Below, in pieces: positions 39,773-49,556 of a stretch of DNA of 64,000 nucleotides. The translations under genes and the position numbers were made by a program. The notes below the pieces were generated by a model, which saw nothing but the letters and a program-made list of their open reading frames with translations, made no database searches and was not told where the DNA came from. Position 1 is the stretch's first letter, and each line of letters starts with the position of its first letter. Source of the DNA: an uncultured Ruminococcus sp. (GTDB lineage: Bacteria > Bacillota > Clostridia > Oscillospirales > Ruminococcaceae); the NCBI RefSeq assembly GCF_934476685.1, contig NZ_CAKSNX010000005.1, forward strand, positions 1 to 64,000. The letters run 5' to 3'.

Positions 39773-40840
39773 ATGGAAAAAAACATAAAAAATATAGAAA
39801 ACCTAGAAAAACCAACTAACAGCAGCACACCTTCAAAAAAAATACTCGTGCTTTTCACAGGCGGCACTATCGGCAGTACCCTCAGCAGTGACGGCATAAT
39901 CAGCGTCGCAGGGGACGGACGTTTCGAGCTTATCGCCGCCTACCGCAAAGCCTTCGGCAGCGATGTCAGCTTTGAGTGCAGACAGATACTTAATATCCTC
40001 AGCGAAAATATGCTCCCTGCCTGTTGGGAAAGAATTATCGAGATATTGTCAAACGTCGATACCTCCAACTATGCAGGCATTATCCTCACCCACGGCAGCG
40101 ACACCCTCGCCTATACCTCCGCCCTGCTGGGAATGTATTTCCGCCATATAGATATCCCTCTGTATATCATAGCCGCCAATAAACCCATCGGTTCAGCAGG
40201 CAGCAACGGACTTTACAACTTCTCCTGCGCCGTAAAAAATATCCTTGAAAATAAGTACGCAGGCGTTTTCACCCTCTATGAAAAGGTCTATATCTCCACA
40301 AGACTTCTCCCCGCTGATACCTGCCTCGACAGGTTCACAGCCTACGGCGAAGACCCCCACGCAGACTTCACCGTCCATAAAGGCATAAACGAAAAATGGC
40401 TCAAACAGCCCAAAGAAAAACTCTTCCGCAACCCCCTGAAATTCGAGAAAAATATAATGAAAATAGACGGCTACCCGTCTATGGATTTTTCAAATTACAG
40501 CCTCGACGGAAAGCCTGCCGCAGTGCTTTTTTCCCCATACCACAGCGGCACAGCCTGCACCGAAACGAAATTCGGCGATAACTATTCGTTCTGCCGCTTT
40601 ATCGAAAAATGCCTTGTCAACGATATAAGAGTCTATATCTGCGGCATAAAAAAAGACCGGCCTATGTACGATACCCTCAGCAAAATTATCAAAACAGGCT
40701 GTATACCAATGTATTCCATAAGCGACGTGGCAGCCTATATGAAACTTCTCATCGCATATAATCAAAAAGAATATTACCCCTCGGAGGTTTTGAAGAAAAA
40801 TCTCTACTTTGAAATAGTGGGCGAAAAAATATCACAATAA
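39773..40840 (+). CDS. Asparaginase-like protein
   Basis: 355 residues from ATG at 39773 behind GGGAGG; longer reading rejected. VLFTGGTIGSTLSSDG carries the first catalytic Thr, and ILTHGSDTLAYTSALLGM the second Thr-Asp motif (HGSDT). KPIGSAGSNGLYNF follows. No signal peptide, so cytoplasmic; the type I asparaginase or GatD-like group is likely. It is cotranscribed with the GH3 gene 22 bases downstream. Confidence 0.88.
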   Translation: MEKNIKNIENLEKPTNSSTPSKKILVLFTGGTIGSTLSSDGIISVAGDGRFELIAAYRKAFGSDVSFECRQILNILSENMLPACWERIIEILSNVDTSNYAGIILTHGSDTLAYTSALLGMYFRHIDIPLYIIAANKPIGSAGSNGLYNFSCAVKNILENKYAGVFTLYEKVYISTRLLPADTCLDRFTAYGEDPHADFTVHKGINEKWLKQPKEKLFRNPLKFEKNIMKIDGYPSMDFSNYSLDGKPAAVLFSPYHSGTACTETKFGDNYSFCRFIEKCLVNDIRVYICGIKKDRPMYDTLSKIIKTGCIPMYSISDVAAYMKLLIAYNQKEYYPSEVLKKNLYFEIVGEKISQ

Positions 40841-40862
40841 TACAAAAAAAGGAGCAATCACA

Positions 40863-42938
40863 ATGAAAAAATATCTTGACATATCCCTCTCAGCGCAGGA
40901 AAGAGCCGAGGCTCTTGTAAGCGAAATGACTATCGAGGAAGCCGCCTCACAGCTGAGATATGACGCACCGGCTGTCGAGCGTCTTTCCATTCCCGCATAT
41001 AACTGGTGGAACGAGGGCATACACGGACTTGCCCGCAGCGGAACAGCCACAATGTTCCCGCAGGCTATCGGTCTTGCCGCAATGTTCGACACCGACCTTG
41101 TAAACAAAGCCGCAGAAGTCACCTCCACCGAGGCGAGAGCAAAATACAACGAGTATTCAAAGCGTGGCGACAGGGATATATACAAAGGCCTTACCCTATG
41201 GGCGCCAAATATAAATATCTTCCGTGACCCACGCTGGGGCAGAGGTCATGAAACCTACGGCGAAGACCCCTACCTTACCTCAGAGTGCGGAAAAGCCTAT
41301 GTAAAAGGACTTCAAGGCACATCATCGACCCTGAGAACAGCCGCCTGCGCAAAGCATTTTGCTGTACACAGCGGCCCCGAATCCCTCCGCCATGAGTTCA
41401 ACGCCGAGGCAAGTCCCAAAGATCTGGAAGAAACCTACCTCTATGCCTTTGAAGAGCTTGTGAAGAACGCAAAGGTCGAAAGCGTTATGGGCGCATACAA
41501 CCGTGTGAACGGCGAACCCTCCTGCGCAAGCGAGTTTCTTATGAAAAAGCTGAAAGAGTGGGATTTTGACGGCTATTTCGTTTCCGACTGCTGGGCGATA
41601 AGGGATTTCCACGAGCATCATATGGTGACCTCCTCCCCCGTCGAGTCGGCGGCAATGGCGCTCAAAGCAGGCTGCGATGTGAACTGCGGCTGTACATATG
41701 TCCACCTGCTTTCCGCACTGGAAAAAGGTCTTGTGACCGAAGATGATATCCGCCGTGCCTGCGTTCATCTTATGCGAACACGCATAAGACTGGGTATGTT
41801 CGATAAGTCCACCGAGTATGACGCTGTCCCCTATACCGAGGTCTGCGCCCCACAAAATAAAGCGCTTTCCCTCGCCTGTGCGGAAAGGTCAATGGTCCTG
41901 CTCCAGAACAACGGCATTCTCCCCCTCAACGAGAACAGCATAAAGACCCTCGCCGTCATAGGACCGAATGCAGACAGCCGAGCCGCCCTAGAGGGCAACT
42001 ATAACGGCACAGCCGACAGATATGTGACCTTCCTCGAAGGTATCGAGGACAGATTTAAGGGACGTGTCCTCTACGCAGAAGGCTGTCACCTCTACAAAGA
42101 CAGAGTTTCGGGACTTGCGCAGGCAGGCGACCGCTATGCCGAAGCCGAAGCAGCCGCCGCAAACTCCGACGCAGTTATCCTCTGCGTGGGACTTGACGCA
42201 ACTATCGAGGGCGAAGAGGGCGACACAGGCAACGAGTTTTCGTCGGGAGATAAAAACGGACTTCTTCTCCCCGAAAGCCAGCGCACCCTTATAAAGCGTG
42301 TAATGGCAGTGGGCAAACCTGTTGTCATAGTCTGCGCCGCAGGAAGTTCGATCAATACCGAATGTACCCCCGATGCACTCCTCCATGTGTGGTATGCAGG
42401 TGCAGAGGGCGGAAAGGCTCTTGCGGAAATACTTTTCGGCGATATCTCCCCCTCTGGCAAGCTCCCCGTTACATTCTATGAGAATACCGACCTTCTCCCC
42501 GACTTCACCGACTATTCAATGAAAGACCGAACCTACCGATACACAGACCGCAATATCCTCTACCCATTCGGCTACGGTCTGACCTACGGCGCAGTCAAGG
42601 TCACAGATATCTCATTCGCAAATGACAAGTTCTCCGTCACAGTCCATAACAGCGGCTCAGCCACCGAGGACGTTGTACAGCTGTACATAACGGATAATAC
42701 CGAAAACTCCACACCGTTCCCAAGCCTCTGCGGTTTTAAACGTATCACCCTAGGCGAAAATGAGGAGCAGACCGTTGAAATACCTATCTCCCCGAAAGCC
42801 TTTACCTCCGTTTCCGAAACAGGTGAGCGCCGCAGATACAGCAGTGAATTTACCGTCTATGCCTCAACTCACCAGCCCGACCCCATCAGCTGTAAACTCA
42901 GCGGCTCAGATTTCGTTCAGCTGAATATCAAAATATAG
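40863..42938 (+). CDS. Glycoside hydrolase family 3 (beta-glucosidase/xylosidase)
   Basis: 691 residues, cytoplasmic. Typical order: MTIEEAASQLRYDAPAVERL, PNINIFRDPRWGRGHETYGEDP, SVMGAYNRVNGEPSCAS and FVSDCWAI, where Asp at about residue 242 is the catalytic nucleophile. Then a (alpha/beta) domain (VIGPNADSRAALEGNY) and a C-terminal Fn3-like domain. The SDCWAI context is frequent in beta-xylosidase-like GH3 enzymes. It probably acts on short oligosaccharides brought in by an ABC transporter. Confidence 0.94.
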   Translation: MKKYLDISLSAQERAEALVSEMTIEEAASQLRYDAPAVERLSIPAYNWWNEGIHGLARSGTATMFPQAIGLAAMFDTDLVNKAAEVTSTEARAKYNEYSKRGDRDIYKGLTLWAPNINIFRDPRWGRGHETYGEDPYLTSECGKAYVKGLQGTSSTLRTAACAKHFAVHSGPESLRHEFNAEASPKDLEETYLYAFEELVKNAKVESVMGAYNRVNGEPSCASEFLMKKLKEWDFDGYFVSDCWAIRDFHEHHMVTSSPVESAAMALKAGCDVNCGCTYVHLLSALEKGLVTEDDIRRACVHLMRTRIRLGMFDKSTEYDAVPYTEVCAPQNKALSLACAERSMVLLQNNGILPLNENSIKTLAVIGPNADSRAALEGNYNGTADRYVTFLEGIEDRFKGRVLYAEGCHLYKDRVSGLAQAGDRYAEAEAAAANSDAVILCVGLDATIEGEEGDTGNEFSSGDKNGLLLPESQRTLIKRVMAVGKPVVIVCAAGSSINTECTPDALLHVWYAGAEGGKALAEILFGDISPSGKLPVTFYENTDLLPDFTDYSMKDRTYRYTDRNILYPFGYGLTYGAVKVTDISFANDKFSVTVHNSGSATEDVVQLYITDNTENSTPFPSLCGFKRITLGENEEQTVEIPISPKAFTSVSETGERRRYSSEFTVYASTHQPDPISCKLSGSDFVQLNIKI

Positions 42939-42956
42939 TACAGCGTACATCAACAC

Positions 42957-42999
42957 ACAAAGACCGCCTGCACACTCCATGCAGACGGTCTTTGTTATA
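42957..42999. terminator. Bidirectional terminator between GH3 and cyclophilin genes
   Basis: AAAGACCGCCTGCA...TGCAGACGGTCTTT, with T-rich flanks on both strands. Serves the convergent genes at 42938 and 43017. Confidence 0.75.
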
Positions 43000-43016
43000 T
43001 TCGCTTATTTTATCCT

Positions 43017-43877
43017 TTAATTTTCCTGCGAGCTTTCCGTGTCCGTATCCACAGCACTTTCCGCCGGAACTACGCTCGCCGTAAAGAACTCATCGTTCCT
43101 GTTCTCGCCGTAGGTGGACATATACACCTTGTCGAAAGTTATCTTTGACTTCGGCGTAAGATTTTCCGAGTTCACAACGTCCGCCGAGCATATCTCGTCA
43201 TAAACGTCATAGCCGTCATATATCTGTCCGAAAATAGTGTACTGCTGAGCAAAATTTGGTATTCCGCCCTTTTCCTTAAAGGTTTCCACCAGCTCGTCAT
43301 TTCCCCCTGCGGAATCAAGTTCCTCCACAAATTCGTCCGTAAATTCCACAGTGTCCACGAAAAGCATTCTGCTTCCCGACATGACCTTCTGATTGAACAC
43401 CGTTCCGCCCTTGTCGCCGTATGAGATGAGCGCACCTCTGAACGGCCAAAGGTCAGGCGTTATCTCAGGGTCGATAGTTTCCTTGTTTGTGTCGTCCGTG
43501 TCCGTTCCGTTCTCCGATTTCGAGCCGCCCATAAAGTAAACTCCGTCCTGCACAGCGAACACATATGTGCCGTCATAATATCCCGAATCCACAAGTTCTC
43601 TGAAATACTTTGCAGTTTTCGGCGCTTCGTCCTCGTAAATGACCGCCTTGAACGTTCCCTTTGAAGTTTCAAACACCGCTACCGCCGCATCGTCCGACGG
43701 CAGATCATACTGTATAACCTTAACGTCCTCAGAATTTAGCTTTGCGGAATTTGACCTGCCTTGACAAGCGTAGAACAGCGCAAATACAAGAACAAAACAT
43801 ACAGCTATCATCGAAAACTGAAAATATGTGCGGAAACGCTTTCCCTTGTTCCTGTCGATATAATTCGTTTCTTTCAT
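43017..43877 (-). CDS. Membrane-anchored peptidyl-prolyl isomerase (cyclophilin type)
   Basis: 286 residues. A membrane helix near the N-terminus (FSMIAVCFVLVFALFYACQG) anchors a cyclophilin domain: FETSKGTFKAVIYEDEAPKT, KYFRELVDSGYYDGT and YTIFGQIYDGYDVYDEI. The usual GDP-TGTG part is replaced by GGSKSENGTDTDD, so activity is uncertain. It would act outside the membrane on secreted proteins. Confidence 0.85.
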   Translation of the reverse strand: MKETNYIDRNKGKRFRTYFQFSMIAVCFVLVFALFYACQGRSNSAKLNSEDVKVIQYDLPSDDAAVAVFETSKGTFKAVIYEDEAPKTAKYFRELVDSGYYDGTYVFAVQDGVYFMGGSKSENGTDTDDTNKETIDPEITPDLWPFRGALISYGDKGGTVFNQKVMSGSRMLFVDTVEFTDEFVEELDSAGGNDELVETFKEKGGIPNFAQQYTIFGQIYDGYDVYDEICSADVVNSENLTPKSKITFDKVYMSTYGENRNDEFFTASVVPAESAVDTDTESSQEN

Positions 43878-43904
43878 TTTTACTATCTTTTTCCTCTCTA
43901 TTGC

Positions 43905-43955
43905 AACAAAGCTGTATTTATAACAAAGCTGTATTTACAGCAAAGTTATGTTTAT
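43905..43955. repeat. 17-bp tandem repeat, 3 units
   Basis: AACAAAGCTGTATTTAT occurs at 43905 and 43922, and a diverged unit AGCAAAGTTATGTTTAT at 43939, reaching the cysS stop codon. The minus strand also folds into CAAAGTTAT/ATAACTTTG and GCTGTA/TACAGC hairpins that could stabilise the cysS 3' end. Confidence 0.7.
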
Positions 43956-45373
43956 AACTTTGTTATCTCCGTACCCTGTCTTGTTTCCTTTACGGAATAT
44001 CCGAGAGCAGCTATCTCGTCACGCAGTCTGTCTGCCTCAGCGAAATCCTTTGCCTTTCTTGCCGCCTGTCTTTTCTCCACCAGAGCCGTTACCTCCGCAG
44101 GGATATCCGCCGCATTCTTCTCTTCCTCCGCCGCAAGCGCCTCAGCCGACTTCACAAGATCAAGTGAAAGCACCCTGTCGAAATCATTGATGAGCGCAAG
44201 CTTAGTTGCCGCATTGACATCAGCCTTCAGCACGTCATAAAGAGCAGTTATAGCATTTGAAGTGTTTATATCCTCGTCCATAGCCGCAGTGAAAAGACCT
44301 TTCAGCCTGTCGAACTCAGCCTGCTCAACTTCGCCCTTGTCAGCCGCCTTTACAAGCTGCGCTACCCTTGCCACAAGCTTGTCATAAGCCGTCTTTGCGT
44401 TGTCGAGATTTTCATATGTGAATACGAGCGACTTTCTGTAATGTGACTGCAAGCAGAAAAATCTGTAAACCAGCGGAGCATAATTCTTGCTCTCCAGCAG
44501 TGAGACCGTAAGGAACTCGCCCTTTGACTTCGACATCTTTCCGCTGTTGGTGTTAAGATGATGAACGTGGAACCAGTAGTTGCACCACTTGTGTCCGAGG
44601 TAAGCCTCCGACTGCGCAATCTCGTTGGTGTGGTGCGGGAAAATGTTGTCCACACCGCCGCAGTGTATGTCAAGATACTCGCCGAGGTTCTTCATCGAAA
44701 TGCATGAGCATTCAATGTGCCAGCCCGGATAACCCACGCCCCAAGGCGACTCCCATTTAAGCTCCTGCGAATCAAACTTCGATTTTGTGAACCACAGTAC
44801 AAAGTCCGCCTTGTTCCTCTTGTTTGAGTCCTCCTCAACGCCCTCACGAACGCCGACTTCAAGGTCCTCTTCATTGAAGTTGTGGAAAACATAGTAGTCC
44901 TCCAGTTTTGAAGTGTCGAAATAAATGTTTCCGCCTGCCTCATAAGCGTATCCCTTTTCGATAAGCGCAGAAATGACCTTGATGAAATCGTCTATGCACT
45001 CCGTCGCAGGCGCAACCACGTCAGGACGCTTGATGTTGAGCTTTCTGCAGTCCTCAAAGAAAGCGTCAGTGTAGAACTTTGCTATCTCCATGACCGTCTT
45101 ATGCTCACGCTTTGCACCCTTTAACATCTTGTCGTCGCCCGTGTCGCCGTCGGAAGTAAGGTGTCCTACGTCCGTGATGTTCATTACTCTCTTCACATCA
45201 TATCCCACATATCGGAGGTACTTTTCAAGCACGTCCTCCATTATATAACTTCTGAGGTTTCCGATGTGTGCAAAGTGATATACCGTCGGACCGCAGGTGT
45301 ACATTGCCACCTTGCCCGCCTCGTTCGGCACAAATTCCTCGACCTTATGTGTGAGCGTATTGTAAATGTTCAT
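43952..45373 (-). CDS. cysS: Cysteinyl-tRNA synthetase
   Basis: 473 residues. MYTCGPTVYHFAHIGNLRSY holds the zinc Cys and the HIGH-like HIGN; GKMSKSKGEFLTV is the KMSKS loop. WHIECSCISMKNLGEYLDIHCGG-type residues (given in parts) complete the zinc site. Last gene of the Cys T-box operon, 26 bases after cysE. Confidence 0.98.
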   Translation of the reverse strand: MNIYNTLTHKVEEFVPNEAGKVAMYTCGPTVYHFAHIGNLRSYIMEDVLEKYLRYVGYDVKRVMNITDVGHLTSDGDTGDDKMLKGAKREHKTVMEIAKFYTDAFFEDCRKLNIKRPDVVAPATECIDDFIKVISALIEKGYAYEAGGNIYFDTSKLEDYYVFHNFNEEDLEVGVREGVEEDSNKRNKADFVLWFTKSKFDSQELKWESPWGVGYPGWHIECSCISMKNLGEYLDIHCGGVDNIFPHHTNEIAQSEAYLGHKWCNYWFHVHHLNTNSGKMSKSKGEFLTVSLLESKNYAPLVYRFFCLQSHYRKSLVFTYENLDNAKTAYDKLVARVAQLVKAADKGEVEQAEFDRLKGLFTAAMDEDINTSNAITALYDVLKADVNAATKLALINDFDRVLSLDLVKSAEALAAEEEKNAADIPAEVTALVEKRQAARKAKDFAEADRLRDEIAALGYSVKETRQGTEITKL

Positions 45374-45398
45374 AGCTTTTTACCTCTTCTTTTTAAGT

Positions 45399-46088
45399 TT
45401 ATTCCTCTGTATTTTCAACGTCTTGCAGTGGTTCGGGATCTGTCAGGCTCTCCAGCTTTTCCAGCTCCTCCACCCTCTTCTCCAGCTTTTCCAGCTTCAT
45501 TCTCGTCTGGCAAAGCTCCTGCGCCACAGGGTCGGGTATGTGTATCTGATCCAGATCACAGGTGCGCTTTCCGTTCTGCTTGACTATCCTTGCAGGAACG
45601 CCTACCGCCGTTGAGTTCGCAGGCACAGGCTCAAGCACCACAGCGTTCGCCGCTATCTTTGCGTTGTCCCCTACCGTAAACGGACCCAGTACCTTTGCGC
45701 CGCAGCCGACCATAACGTTGTTTCCGAGGGTAGGGTGTCTTTTGCCCTGATCCTTGCCCGTTCCGCCCAGCGTACAGCCCTGATACAGCAGACAGTAATC
45801 GCCTATCTCCGCAGTTTCTCCGATAACTACTCCCGAACCGTGGTCGATAAGCAGTCCCTTGCCTATCTTTGCGCCCGGGTGTATCTCTATGCCCGTAAGC
45901 ATTCTTGCGAACTGAGATATGACTCTTGCGATGACCTTGTGATTTTTGGTGTAGAACCAGTGTGATACCCTGTAAAATGCCACAGCGTGAAGTCCCGAAT
46001 ATGTCAGTATCTCCAGTACGCTCGTCGCCGCAGGATCTCTGTCCTTTATTGTCTGTATATCATGCTTGATGTTTTCGATCAGATTCAT
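45399..46088 (-). CDS. cysE: Serine O-acetyltransferase
   Basis: 229 residues. IHPGAKIGKGLLIDHGSGVV followed by IGETAEIGDYCLLYQGCTLG is the left-handed beta-helix with catalytic His in DHGSG; the tail is a short coiled coil. It makes O-acetylserine for cysteine synthesis. Its start overlaps the acyltransferase gene by 29 bases. Confidence 0.97.
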   Translation of the reverse strand: MNLIENIKHDIQTIKDRDPAATSVLEILTYSGLHAVAFYRVSHWFYTKNHKVIARVISQFARMLTGIEIHPGAKIGKGLLIDHGSGVVIGETAEIGDYCLLYQGCTLGGTGKDQGKRHPTLGNNVMVGCGAKVLGPFTVGDNAKIAANAVVLEPVPANSTAVGVPARIVKQNGKRTCDLDQIHIPDPVAQELCQTRMKLEKLEKRVEELEKLESLTDPEPLQDVENTEE

Positions 46089-47232
46089 TATCTGCCGTCC
46101 CCTTTCCGTTAATTACGTTTCTCAGCCGACCGAAGTAAGGTATTACCACCCTGTCGTTGAGCAGCTTAAAAGGCTTGAATAAAATGTATTGTCTTGCCAT
46201 GTCGATAGCCGTCCCCACAAGGAACACCGCCAGCACAAAGCCGATGCAGTAGGGTATGAATGACTTATCCCCCACCCGTTCGACCGCCGTGGAGATATCC
46301 TCCCACAGTATCCGCCGCACATATTCGTTGTCGTGAAAAAGATATACCCCGAAAACGCATGAGGCTATCATATTCACCGCAGGCTTATAGCTTATCTCGA
46401 TATTTGCGAATATCATGAACATCGCCACCGACCACAGCACTATGAAAAAATTGTTCTGCTCGAATGAAAAATTCTCCAGCTCATAGTGAAGTCCCATATA
46501 TGCCCCGATAAATCCCCCTGCCGCCGCAGTAAACAGCACAGGCATACTTCTGAGTATCTTGTGCGGGTAGTGCCGCAGATACCCTCCGATAAGGTACATC
46601 GTGATAAACCTGAACACCGCTCCGCCGCCGCTCTCCCCGATAACAGGGTCGTTCCAGTTGTGGAACACTATCGGGAACTGCACCGACATGAACAGCATGA
46701 ACCCTATCAGTCCCAGCAGCTTTTTCTCCGAGAAATTCTCAAAAATAAGATTTATCGCTCCCGAAAAAACATACAGGCATATGTATGTAACGCTGAACCA
46801 GTTCGCCCCCCTCATAAAAGGGAAAAATACCGAGCCTGTTTCAAAGAACTCCTCGTCAAGCTCTCCCCTCTGATCCAGTATCACCTCCGTCACAAATGTG
46901 TAAAACCACATCTCCGCCAGCAGCCGCAGCACCTTCCTCACCGAAAACGTGCTTTTCACCGACATAAAATATCCCGTTATGAGCAGAAAGAGGTTCACCC
47001 CTACCTTTCCGCCTATGGTCATTATCTGCTTCGCATAAAGATTTATCTGCGAAAACTTCTCATCATCGAACTCCGTGTGATACGCCAGATGATGAAAAAT
47101 TATCATCACCATAGCGATTATCCTCAGCAGCTCGAAATTCGATCGTCTTTTGCTCTGTTCTATTTGGTTTTTTATCCTATCTCGCTTTTCTGTATCTATT
47201 ATCTTTCCGATAGATCCGGTCATTAATGTCAT
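46060..47232 (-). CDS. Membrane acyltransferase family 3 protein
   Basis: 390 residues with ten or so hydrophobic segments. SNFELLRIIAMVMIIFHHLA near residue 32 has the family-3 catalytic His region; VGVNLFLLITGYFMSV follows. It probably transfers an acyl group (acetyl or succinyl) onto a surface sugar. First gene of the Cys T-box operon, so it would be made more when cysteine is scarce, which is unusual. The start could be at 47232 or 47223. Confidence 0.85.
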   Translation of the reverse strand: MTLMTGSIGKIIDTEKRDRIKNQIEQSKRRSNFELLRIIAMVMIIFHHLAYHTEFDDEKFSQINLYAKQIMTIGGKVGVNLFLLITGYFMSVKSTFSVRKVLRLLAEMWFYTFVTEVILDQRGELDEEFFETGSVFFPFMRGANWFSVTYICLYVFSGAINLIFENFSEKKLLGLIGFMLFMSVQFPIVFHNWNDPVIGESGGGAVFRFITMYLIGGYLRHYPHKILRSMPVLFTAAAGGFIGAYMGLHYELENFSFEQNNFFIVLWSVAMFMIFANIEISYKPAVNMIASCVFGVYLFHDNEYVRRILWEDISTAVERVGDKSFIPYCIGFVLAVFLVGTAIDMARQYILFKPFKLLNDRVVIPYFGRLRNVINGKGTADNESDRKHQA

Positions 47233-47270
47233 CTCGTTTTATCCGCCAAATTTTTTTGCAGCACCGCCGG

Positions 47271-47512
47271 CAAAATAAAAGCTGCCTCCCATGCCAAAGC
47301 ATTCAGGAGGCAGCTTCGCTGCGGTTCCACTCCGATCTTCCGTGCAGACCTCTCCGTCCGCATCGGCTCTGTATCTTTAACGCAGATCTGCGGGGAGGAA
47401 TACTGAGCCTTTGACCGTTCCTCTCTCCCTGCTGTCAGCCGCACTTCACACAAAATCCTTAAAGCCTCGCACCAAACGGCTTCTCTCTGAAAATTACATC
47501 TGCGCTACTTTT
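47271..47512 (-). promoter_or_regulatory. T-box riboswitch, Cys specifier (UGC)
   Basis: Minus-strand leader. Stem I distal motifs GAGAGAAGCC and GGTGCGAGGCTT near 47490-47460, specifier region GTGAAG-TGC-GGC at 47441-47449 (specifier 47441-47443), T-box core GGAGTGGAACCGCAG at 47319-47333, and terminator GCTGCCTCC...GGGAGGCAGC with a T tract at 47271-47315. The specifier was set by alignment with the second T-box of this window. It matches cysE and cysS. Uncharged tRNA-Cys would open the operon. Confidence 0.92.
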
Positions 47513-47575
47513 GCTGATACGCATTTATATATCTATTGTATTATGTTTATATTATATGAAAATACCGCCCGTGGG

Positions 47576-48154
47576 TTACTTGCTTGAATCAATATACTTC
47601 CAGTAAGCCTTCAGATAAATTCCGCCCGATATCACCGTCAGCACAACAGCCACCCATATGAGTACCTCGTTGATTATGAACATCGGCGAACCCCATGTAA
47701 GGTCAGGGCTTCCCTTTTCGCCTGGGAAGAATATCTGCAAAGCCATTATGGCAATAAGTGCGACCATAGTGAAAGCCGTCTTTAGCTTTCCCCATATTCC
47801 TGCCGCCACAACAACGCCTTCGCCTGCTACCACAAGCCTTAGTCCCGTCACCATAAACTCTCTCGCAAGTATTATTATTACCGCCACAGGGTCTATCCAA
47901 CGCTCAAAAGCAAAGCATATCAGCGCCGTCATTACCAGCAGCTTGTCTGCCAGAGGGTCAAGGAACTTTCCGAAAGTCGTCACAAGGTTATTCTTTCTCG
48001 CTATCTTTCCGTCAAGAAAATCCGTTATAGATGCAATAGCAAATACCACCAGTGCCCATACCATATGATAAGGTATCTTGAACAGCAGTATGAACAGCAT
48101 AAAGAACGGTATCAGAATAACACGCATCACAGTCAGTTTATTAGGTAAATTCAT
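47576..48154 (-). CDS. pgsA: CDP-diacylglycerol--glycerol-3-phosphate 3-phosphatidyltransferase
   Basis: 192 residues, four or more membrane helices. DFLDGKIARKNNLVTTFGKF followed by LDPLADK is the CDP-alcohol phosphatidyltransferase signature. Makes phosphatidylglycerol phosphate. Second gene of the rimO-pgsA unit, 18 bases downstream of rimO. Confidence 0.96.
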   Translation of the reverse strand: MNLPNKLTVMRVILIPFFMLFILLFKIPYHMVWALVVFAIASITDFLDGKIARKNNLVTTFGKFLDPLADKLLVMTALICFAFERWIDPVAVIIILAREFMVTGLRLVVAGEGVVVAAGIWGKLKTAFTMVALIAIMALQIFFPGEKGSPDLTWGSPMFIINEVLIWVAVVLTVISGGIYLKAYWKYIDSSK

Positions 48155-48172
48155 CTTACTTTTCCTCCGCAG

Positions 48173-49504
48173 TTAATCTACTCTCGAACCGATAAGGTCA
48201 TAATCAAGTGTGTCATCAACAAGCACCTTGACATATTCGCCCGTTCTTAACTTCTTGTCGCTGTCGAAAAAGATCTTTCCGTCTATCTCAGGTGCGTCCG
48301 CTGCGCTTCTGCCGTAATAACATTCAGCGTATCTGTCAAATCCCTCGCAGACCACCTCAAAAGTCTTGCCCATGCATTTTTCATTGAGCCTGTCGGAAAT
48401 TATCATCTGCTCTTCCATTATGATCTCCGCCCTGTGTTCTCTCGTCTTGAGATGTATCTGATCGGGCATATCATAAGCCTTTGTACCCTCCTCCGGTGAG
48501 AATGCAAAGCAGCCAAGTCTTTCAAACTGAATTTCCTTTACAAATTCGCAAAGCTCCTCAAACTGCTCCTCCGTTTCCCCTGGGAATCCCGCAATGAGAG
48601 TAGTTCTCAGTATAACGTCCGGTATCTTCGCCCTTATCTTTGCGATAAGCTCCGTAAGATACTTTCTGTCGCCCTGCCTGTTCATCGCCTTCAGTATCTC
48701 GCCGTTGCAGTGCTGGATAGGCATATCCAGATACTTCACCAGCTTTTCCTCCGAAGCGATAGTATCTATAAGCTCGTCCGTTATCCTCTCAGGGTAACAG
48801 TAAAGCGTTCTTATCCACTTGAATCCGTCGATCTGACAAAGCTGTCTGAGCAGCTCCGGCAGCATGGACTTTCCGTAAATGTCCTCGCCGTATCGTGTTG
48901 TATCCTGCGCCACCACAACAAGCTCCGTAACACCGTTTTCCGCAAGCCACCTGGCCTCCGAAACGATATCCTCCATCTTGCGGCTTCTGAACTTGCCTCT
49001 GATAGCAGGTATAGCGCAGTATGTGCAGCAGTTGGAGCAGCCCTCAGCTATCTTGATATAAGCGTAGAACGGCTCGGTAGAAATAATTCTTCCGCCCTCC
49101 ATAGAAAGATCCGTCTTAGCACCGTAAGCGCAGACAGGCTTTCCGTCGCAGTATATCTGCCTTATGATATCCACCAGCTGATCGTTGGCACCAAGACCGA
49201 TGACAGCGTCCAGCTCAGGTATCTCATTTTTCATTTCATCTCTGTAACGCTCAGCAAGACATCCCGTAGCGATAACAGCCTTTATCCTGCCCTCCTGTTT
49301 AAGGGTGCAGAATTCAAGAATGGTGTCGATAGCCTCCTGCTTAGCGGACTCAATAAAGCCGCAGGTGTTGACGATAACCACATCTGCCAGCGCAGCGTCC
49401 GAAACGATCTCAAAGCCTTCTTTTTTCAGGTTGAAGAGCATATGCTCAGCGTCCACCTGATTTTTCGGACATCCCAGCGATACCATTCCTACTCTTGTAG
49501 CCAT
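48173..49504 (-). CDS. rimO: Ribosomal protein S12 methylthiotransferase
   Basis: 443 residues. MATRVGMVSLGCPKNQVDAE is the RimO N-terminus; the second Fe-S cluster is CSNCCTYCAIP (CxxxCxxC radical SAM). A TRAM-like tail ends GEYVKVLVDDTLDYDLIGSR. It methylthiolates an Asp of ribosomal protein S12. Promoter at 49557-49585. Confidence 0.97.
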   Translation of the reverse strand: MATRVGMVSLGCPKNQVDAEHMLFNLKKEGFEIVSDAALADVVIVNTCGFIESAKQEAIDTILEFCTLKQEGRIKAVIATGCLAERYRDEMKNEIPELDAVIGLGANDQLVDIIRQIYCDGKPVCAYGAKTDLSMEGGRIISTEPFYAYIKIAEGCSNCCTYCAIPAIRGKFRSRKMEDIVSEARWLAENGVTELVVVAQDTTRYGEDIYGKSMLPELLRQLCQIDGFKWIRTLYCYPERITDELIDTIASEEKLVKYLDMPIQHCNGEILKAMNRQGDRKYLTELIAKIRAKIPDVILRTTLIAGFPGETEEQFEELCEFVKEIQFERLGCFAFSPEEGTKAYDMPDQIHLKTREHRAEIIMEEQMIISDRLNEKCMGKTFEVVCEGFDRYAECYYGRSAADAPEIDGKIFFDSDKKLRTGEYVKVLVDDTLDYDLIGSRVD

Positions 49505-49556
49505 ATAAAACTAACTCCAATCAGACAATAAAAATTCAAATATCTTAATCCTAATT

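Noticed and set aside
46486..47226. Plus-strand ORF of 246 codons opposite the acyltransferase
   Set aside because: Composition (His/Arg-rich, repeated HRH patterns) is that of an antisense shadow of a membrane protein gene; no ribosome site.
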